Origin: Bacteroidales bacterium
Lineage (GTDB): Bacteria; Bacteroidota; Bacteroidia; Bacteroidales; Muribaculaceae
NCBI GenBank assembly: GCA_019415705.1
Contig: DXYS01000059.1
Location: forward strand, 29,714-48,035
Direction of reading: 5' to 3'
Length of the DNA stretch: 18,322 bases
Shown: piece after piece, positions 14,519 through 18,322 of the stretch
Position numbering within the stretch: position 1 is the first letter of the stretch
Layout of the letters: the number at the start of each line of letters is the position of its first letter
Made by a program: the position numbers and the translations under genes
Notes under the pieces: generated by a model
What the model saw: the letters and a program-made list of their open reading frames with translations, nothing else
What the model was told of the DNA's origin: nothing
Databases searched by the model: none

Positions 14519-16369
14519 ATGGCAGAAAAGAAAGAAAAATTGTTCGACCAGTTTCCCGGCGTAAGCTATGATGAATGGCGTGCCAAAGTCGAGGCCGACC
14601 TCAAAGGTGCCGACTTCAACAAAAAATTGGTTTGGAGAACAAACGAAGGTTTCAACGTCCAGCCCATCTATCGCGCCGAGGACATTGCCGACCTCAAAAC
14701 AACTGACTCGCTCCCGGGCGAATATCCTTATGTACGCGGCACACGCACCGACAACAACTGGCTGACACGTCAGGAAATCATTGCCGACAACGCTGCCGAA
14801 GCAAACAAAATCGCACGCGAGGTCATCGGCAAAGGTGTCAACTCGCTCGGTTTCAAAGTCGAGGAGGCTAACGAACAGACTGTCGCAACACTGCTCGAGG
14901 GCATCGATTTAAATGCCATTGAAGTAAACTTCAACTGCTGCCCCTGCAAAGCCAACGACCTTGCGGCAGCTCTCGTAAAATATCTCAAAGACAACAAGGC
15001 CGAGAAAACATTCCACGGCTCAATCGATTTCAACCCCCTGCGCAAAGCCATGCGTCACGGCGCCGCTCTCAATGACGGCATCGTTGACAAGGCCAAAGCG
15101 CTCATCGAGACCGTCAAAGACGTGCCCGCACTCCGTGTGCTCGCAGTCGACTCAGTTCTCTTCTGCGACGGCGGCGCATACATCTTCCAAGAACTTGGTT
15201 ATGCCCTCGCTTGGGGCGCACAGTGGCTCACTGCACTCACAGACGCAGGCCTGACGGTAGACGAAGTCGCCTCACGCATTAAATTCAACATGGGCGTATC
15301 GTCAAACTATTTCATGGAACTTGCCAAGTTCCGCGCAGCCCGCATGCTCTGGGCTCAGATTGTCGAGGCTTACAAACCTGCCGACGCCAACTCGGCCAAG
15401 ATGCACGTCCATGCTTCGACATCTAAATTCAATCAGACAATTTACGACGCTCACGTCAACCTGCTCCGCTCTCAGACAGAGGCTATGTCGGCAGCACTGG
15501 CCGGCGTCGACTCAATCACTTCGGTGCCCTTCGACACCCCCTACAAGACGCCCGATGCATTCTCTGAGCGCATCGCCCGCAACCAGCAGTTCCTTCTTAA
15601 AGAAGAGAGCCACCTCGACAAAGTTGTCGACCCCGCCGGCGGCAGCTATTATGTAGAGACACTGACCGTGTCAATCGCCAACGAGGCGTGGAAACTTTTC
15701 GTCGCTACCGACGAGCAGGGCTTCTTCAAACTCGTCAGCGAGGGCAAGATTCAGGCCGCTGTCAACGAATCTTGCGAAAAACGCCACACAGACGTGGCCC
15801 GTCGCAAAGAGATTCTGCTCGGCACAAACCAGTATCCCAACGTCAACGAGCGTGCAGCAGACAAAATCGAGAACAAGGCATGTCACTGCTCATGCGGCAA
15901 CAAGTCTGAAGAGGTGCCCGCAGGCACAGCTCTGTCGATGAAACGCGCCGCCACCGATTTCGAGACTCTCCGTCTTGCAACCGAGGCCGCCGCAAAACGT
16001 CCCAAAGTATTCATGCTGACCATCGGCAACCTCGCCATGCGTCTGGCCCGCGCACAGTTCTCGACCAACTTCTTCGGATGCGCAGGCTACGAGATTATCG
16101 ACAACCTCGGCTTTGACACCGTCGAGGCCGGTATTGATGCAGCTCTTGAGAAACAGGCCGACGTCATCGTCCTCTGCTCGAGCGACGACGAGTATGCCAC
16201 ACTCGCTCCCGAGGCTTACAAATATCTCAACGGCCGCGCCGAATTTGTAGTGGCCGGTGCTCCCGCCTGCGCCGATGACCTCAAGGCCGCCGGCATCACA
16301 GAGTTTATCCATGTGCGCTGCAATGTGCTCGACACACTCAAAGCATTCAATGCCAAACTTCTTAAATAA
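14519..16369 (+). CDS. mutA: Methylmalonyl-CoA mutase small (beta) subunit
   Basis: The 616-residue protein has the length of MutA subunits (about 610-640). With MutB it forms the cobalamin-dependent heterodimer that interconverts methylmalonyl-CoA and succinyl-CoA, the step behind propionate formation in Bacteroidales. The N-terminal half is the TIM-barrel (starting FDQFPGVSYDEWRAKVEADL). The C-terminal cobalamin-like domain, from about residue 494, lacks the DxHxxG ligand motif: GNLAMRLARAQF stands in its place, as expected for the non-catalytic subunit. The linker holds a small cysteine cluster, CHCSCG at 455-460. The open frame reaches up to 14447, but that start is inside the leader hairpin; the ATG at 14519 (MAEKKEKLFDQFPG) fits the family. 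The mutB start follows 12 bp after the stop. Confidence 0.95.
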   Translation: MAEKKEKLFDQFPGVSYDEWRAKVEADLKGADFNKKLVWRTNEGFNVQPIYRAEDIADLKTTDSLPGEYPYVRGTRTDNNWLTRQEIIADNAAEANKIAREVIGKGVNSLGFKVEEANEQTVATLLEGIDLNAIEVNFNCCPCKANDLAAALVKYLKDNKAEKTFHGSIDFNPLRKAMRHGAALNDGIVDKAKALIETVKDVPALRVLAVDSVLFCDGGAYIFQELGYALAWGAQWLTALTDAGLTVDEVASRIKFNMGVSSNYFMELAKFRAARMLWAQIVEAYKPADANSAKMHVHASTSKFNQTIYDAHVNLLRSQTEAMSAALAGVDSITSVPFDTPYKTPDAFSERIARNQQFLLKEESHLDKVVDPAGGSYYVETLTVSIANEAWKLFVATDEQGFFKLVSEGKIQAAVNESCEKRHTDVARRKEILLGTNQYPNVNERAADKIENKACHCSCGNKSEEVPAGTALSMKRAATDFETLRLATEAAAKRPKVFMLTIGNLAMRLARAQFSTNFFGCAGYEIIDNLGFDTVEAGIDAALEKQADVIVLCSSDDEYATLAPEAYKYLNGRAEFVVAGAPACADDLKAAGITEFIHVRCNVLDTLKAFNAKLLK

Positions 16370-16381
16370 TCTCTTTGCATC

Positions 16382-18322
16382 ATGAGACCCGATTTCAAAA
16401 CAATTGACATTACAAAAGACGCTTTCGGAGCACAGCATGCTCCCGTAGCAGCCGGAGAAGATTGGCTCACCCCCGAACTTATCCCCGTCAAACCCATTTA
16501 TACTAAAAACGACCTCGAAGGCCTCGAGCACCTCAACTACGTTTCGGGTATCCCCCCGTTCCTGCGCGGCCCGTACAGCGCCATGTACCCCCTGCGTCCT
16601 TGGACTATCCGTCAGTATGCCGGTTTCTCTACAGCCGCAGAGTCTAACGCATTCTACCGCCGCAACCTCGCTTCGGGCCAGAAAGGCCTCTCGGTCGCAT
16701 TTGACCTCGCCACACACCGCGGCTATGACGCAGACCACGAACGCGTAGTTGGTGACGTGGGCAAAGCAGGTGTATCAATCTGCTCTATCGAGGACATGAA
16801 AGTACTCTTCGACGGTATACCCCTCAACAAGATGTCAGTGTCGATGACCATGAACGGCGCCGTGCTTCCCGTACTCGCCTTCTACATCAACGCCGGTCTT
16901 GAGCAGGGCGCCAAACTCGAGGAGATGGCCGGTACCATCCAGAACGATATCCTTAAGGAATTTATGGTGCGTAACACCTATATCTATCCTCCGGAGTTCT
17001 CGATGCGCATCATCGCCGACATCTTCGAGTACACCTCGCAGAACATGCCCAAGTTCAACTCGATTTCAATCTCCGGCTACCACATGCAGGAGGCAGGCGC
17101 AACCTGCGACATCGAGCTCGCATACACTCTCGCCGACGGTCTCGAATACCTCCGTGCAGGTGTTAACGCCGGCATGGACATCGACGCCTTTGCACCGCGT
17201 CTGTCTTTCTTCTGGGCTATCGGCATGAACTTCTTCATGGAGATCGCCAAGATGCGTGCCGCACGTATGCTCTGGGCAAAGATTGTAAAACAGTTCAACC
17301 CCAAGAATCCCAAGTCTCTGGCTCTGCGTACACACTCTCAGACCTCAGGCTGGTCTCTCACCGAGCAAGACCCGTTCAACAACGTCGGCCGTACATGTAT
17401 CGAGGCTATGGGCGCCGCTCTGGGCCACACCCAGTCGCTCCACACCAACGCGCTCGACGAGGCTATCGCGCTGCCTACCGACTTCTCGGCACGTATCGCA
17501 CGCAACACTCAGATTTATATTCAGGAAGAGACCCTTATCACAAAAGAAATCGACCCGTGGGCCGGTTCATATTATGTTGAGGCTCTTACCAACGAAATCG
17601 CTCAGCGCGCTTGGGCTCACATTCAGGAAATCGAGAAGCTCGGCGGTATGGCCAAGGCTATCGAGACCGGTCTGCCCAAACTCCGCATCGAGGAGGCAGC
17701 CGCCCGCACTCAGGCCCGCATCGACTCGGGCCGTCAGACCATCGTCGGCATCAACAAATACCGTCTCGACCACGAAGATCCTATCGACATCCTCGAAATC
17801 GACAACACCGAGGTGCGCAAAGAGCAGATCGACCGTCTCAACGACGTCAAGGCTCACCGCGACGAGGCCAAGGTAAAAGAGGCTCTTGCAGCCATCACCG
17901 AGTGTGTACGCACCAAGAAAGGCAACCTTCTCGACCTCGCTGTCAAAGCTGCCGGTCTGCGTGCGACCTTAGGTGAGATTTCAGATGCCTGCGAAGAGGT
18001 CGTAGGCCGTTATAAAGCAGTAATCCGAACAATTTCAGGCGTGTACTCAAACGAAACCAAACAAGATCCCGATTTCATCCGCGCTCAGCAGATGTGTGCA
18101 GACTTCGCAAAACGCGAAGGCCGCCAGCCGCGTATTATGATAGCAAAAATGGGTCAGGACGGCCACGACCGTGGCGCAAAAGTTGTCGCTACCGGTTATG
18201 CCGACTGTGGATTTGACGTCGACATGGGCCCGCTCTTCCAGACTCCGGCCGAAGCCGCCCGTCAGGCTGTTGAGAACGATGTGCACATCCTCGGCGTGTC
18301 GTCACTCGCCGCAGGCCACAAA
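16382..18322 (+). CDS. mutB: Methylmalonyl-CoA mutase large (alpha) subunit, catalytic (partial, cut by the window end)
   Basis: The frame runs open from the ATG at 16382 to the window end, 647 codons; the full protein is normally about 715, so roughly 70 residues are missing. Substrate-barrel motifs are clear: PFLRGPYSAMYPLRPWTIRQ, FDLATHRGYD, SMTMNGAVLP, RNTYIYPPEFSM, SISGYHMQEAGA and HTSQTSGWSLTEQDP. The cobalamin-binding domain begins near residue 585 with the ligand motif DGHDRG: D593, H595 and G598, where H595 would bind cobalt in base-off form. GVSSLAAGH follows at the edge. The 12-bp gap to mutA means one operon. I see no epimerase or MeaB-type chaperone gene here; they may follow outside the window. 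Confidence 0.97.
   Translation, partial: MRPDFKTIDITKDAFGAQHAPVAAGEDWLTPELIPVKPIYTKNDLEGLEHLNYVSGIPPFLRGPYSAMYPLRPWTIRQYAGFSTAAESNAFYRRNLASGQKGLSVAFDLATHRGYDADHERVVGDVGKAGVSICSIEDMKVLFDGIPLNKMSVSMTMNGAVLPVLAFYINAGLEQGAKLEEMAGTIQNDILKEFMVRNTYIYPPEFSMRIIADIFEYTSQNMPKFNSISISGYHMQEAGATCDIELAYTLADGLEYLRAGVNAGMDIDAFAPRLSFFWAIGMNFFMEIAKMRAARMLWAKIVKQFNPKNPKSLALRTHSQTSGWSLTEQDPFNNVGRTCIEAMGAALGHTQSLHTNALDEAIALPTDFSARIARNTQIYIQEETLITKEIDPWAGSYYVEALTNEIAQRAWAHIQEIEKLGGMAKAIETGLPKLRIEEAAARTQARIDSGRQTIVGINKYRLDHEDPIDILEIDNTEVRKEQIDRLNDVKAHRDEAKVKEALAAITECVRTKKGNLLDLAVKAAGLRATLGEISDACEEVVGRYKAVIRTISGVYSNETKQDPDFIRAQQMCADFAKREGRQPRIMIAKMGQDGHDRGAKVVATGYADCGFDVDMGPLFQTPAEAARQAVENDVHILGVSSLAAGHK

Noticed and set aside
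15890..16738. Minus-strand open frame of 282 codons
   Set aside because: It is antisense to mutA and mutB, which are certain. Long shadow frames are common opposite GC-rich genes.
1..18322. CRISPR arrays, tRNA, rRNA, transposase or phage genes
   Set aside because: I looked for regularly spaced repeats, tRNA-like arms and integrase or transposase motifs and saw none.

Overview
The window looks like chromosomal DNA of a gut Bacteroidales bacterium, with a Muribaculaceae- or Bacteroidaceae-like gene set. Several promoters fit the Bacteroidota pattern TTTG-N19-21-TAnnTTTG. It carries a type III glutamine synthetase, a long PurF-family protein, split methylmalonyl-CoA mutase genes mutA/mutB, and lipoproteins with Bacteroidota-style signals. 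Shine-Dalgarno sequences are mostly absent. Family and lineage calls come from reading the translations; no database search was run.

Layout. 1-890: the end of a membrane protein (probably a family 2 glycosyltransferase) overlapping radC. 904-1407: a DUF1643 gene that looks more AT-rich than its neighbours, closed by a hairpin shared with the convergent unit. 5534-1458 (minus): glnN followed 9 bp later by the PurF-family gene, so glutamine synthesis and a glutamine-using amidotransferase sit in one operon. Its leader holds a compact structured element ending in a U tract. 5950-7392 (plus): a secreted AmyE-like alpha-amylase lipoprotein. 7393-7925: an AT-rich intergenic stretch with a consensus promoter and a strong terminator (a candidate small RNA), then the dnaG promoter. 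7926-11391: dnaG, an NlpC/P60 hydrolase and a Bcp-type peroxiredoxin. 11392-11996: a non-coding stretch with a hairpin-rich repeat-like element, then a promoter with a terminator-like hairpin. 11997-12913: a six-helix membrane protein and a winged-helix regulator. 13422-12970 (minus): a small, probably surface-exposed lipoprotein. 13592-14286: a two-gene locus resembling toxin-antitoxin pairs, made of a 52-residue protein and a GNAT acetyltransferase interrupted by one TAG codon. 14519-18322: mutA and mutB (cut by the window end), which serve propionate/succinate metabolism.

Most of the window is ordinary housekeeping and metabolism. The parts most worth a second look are non-coding: the glnN leader, the candidate RNA before dnaG, and the structured element near 11.6 kb. 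The interrupted acetyltransferase is the most interesting coding feature. I found no CRISPR array, rRNA, tRNA, transposase or phage gene, and no complete defence system apart from the toxin-antitoxin-like pair.
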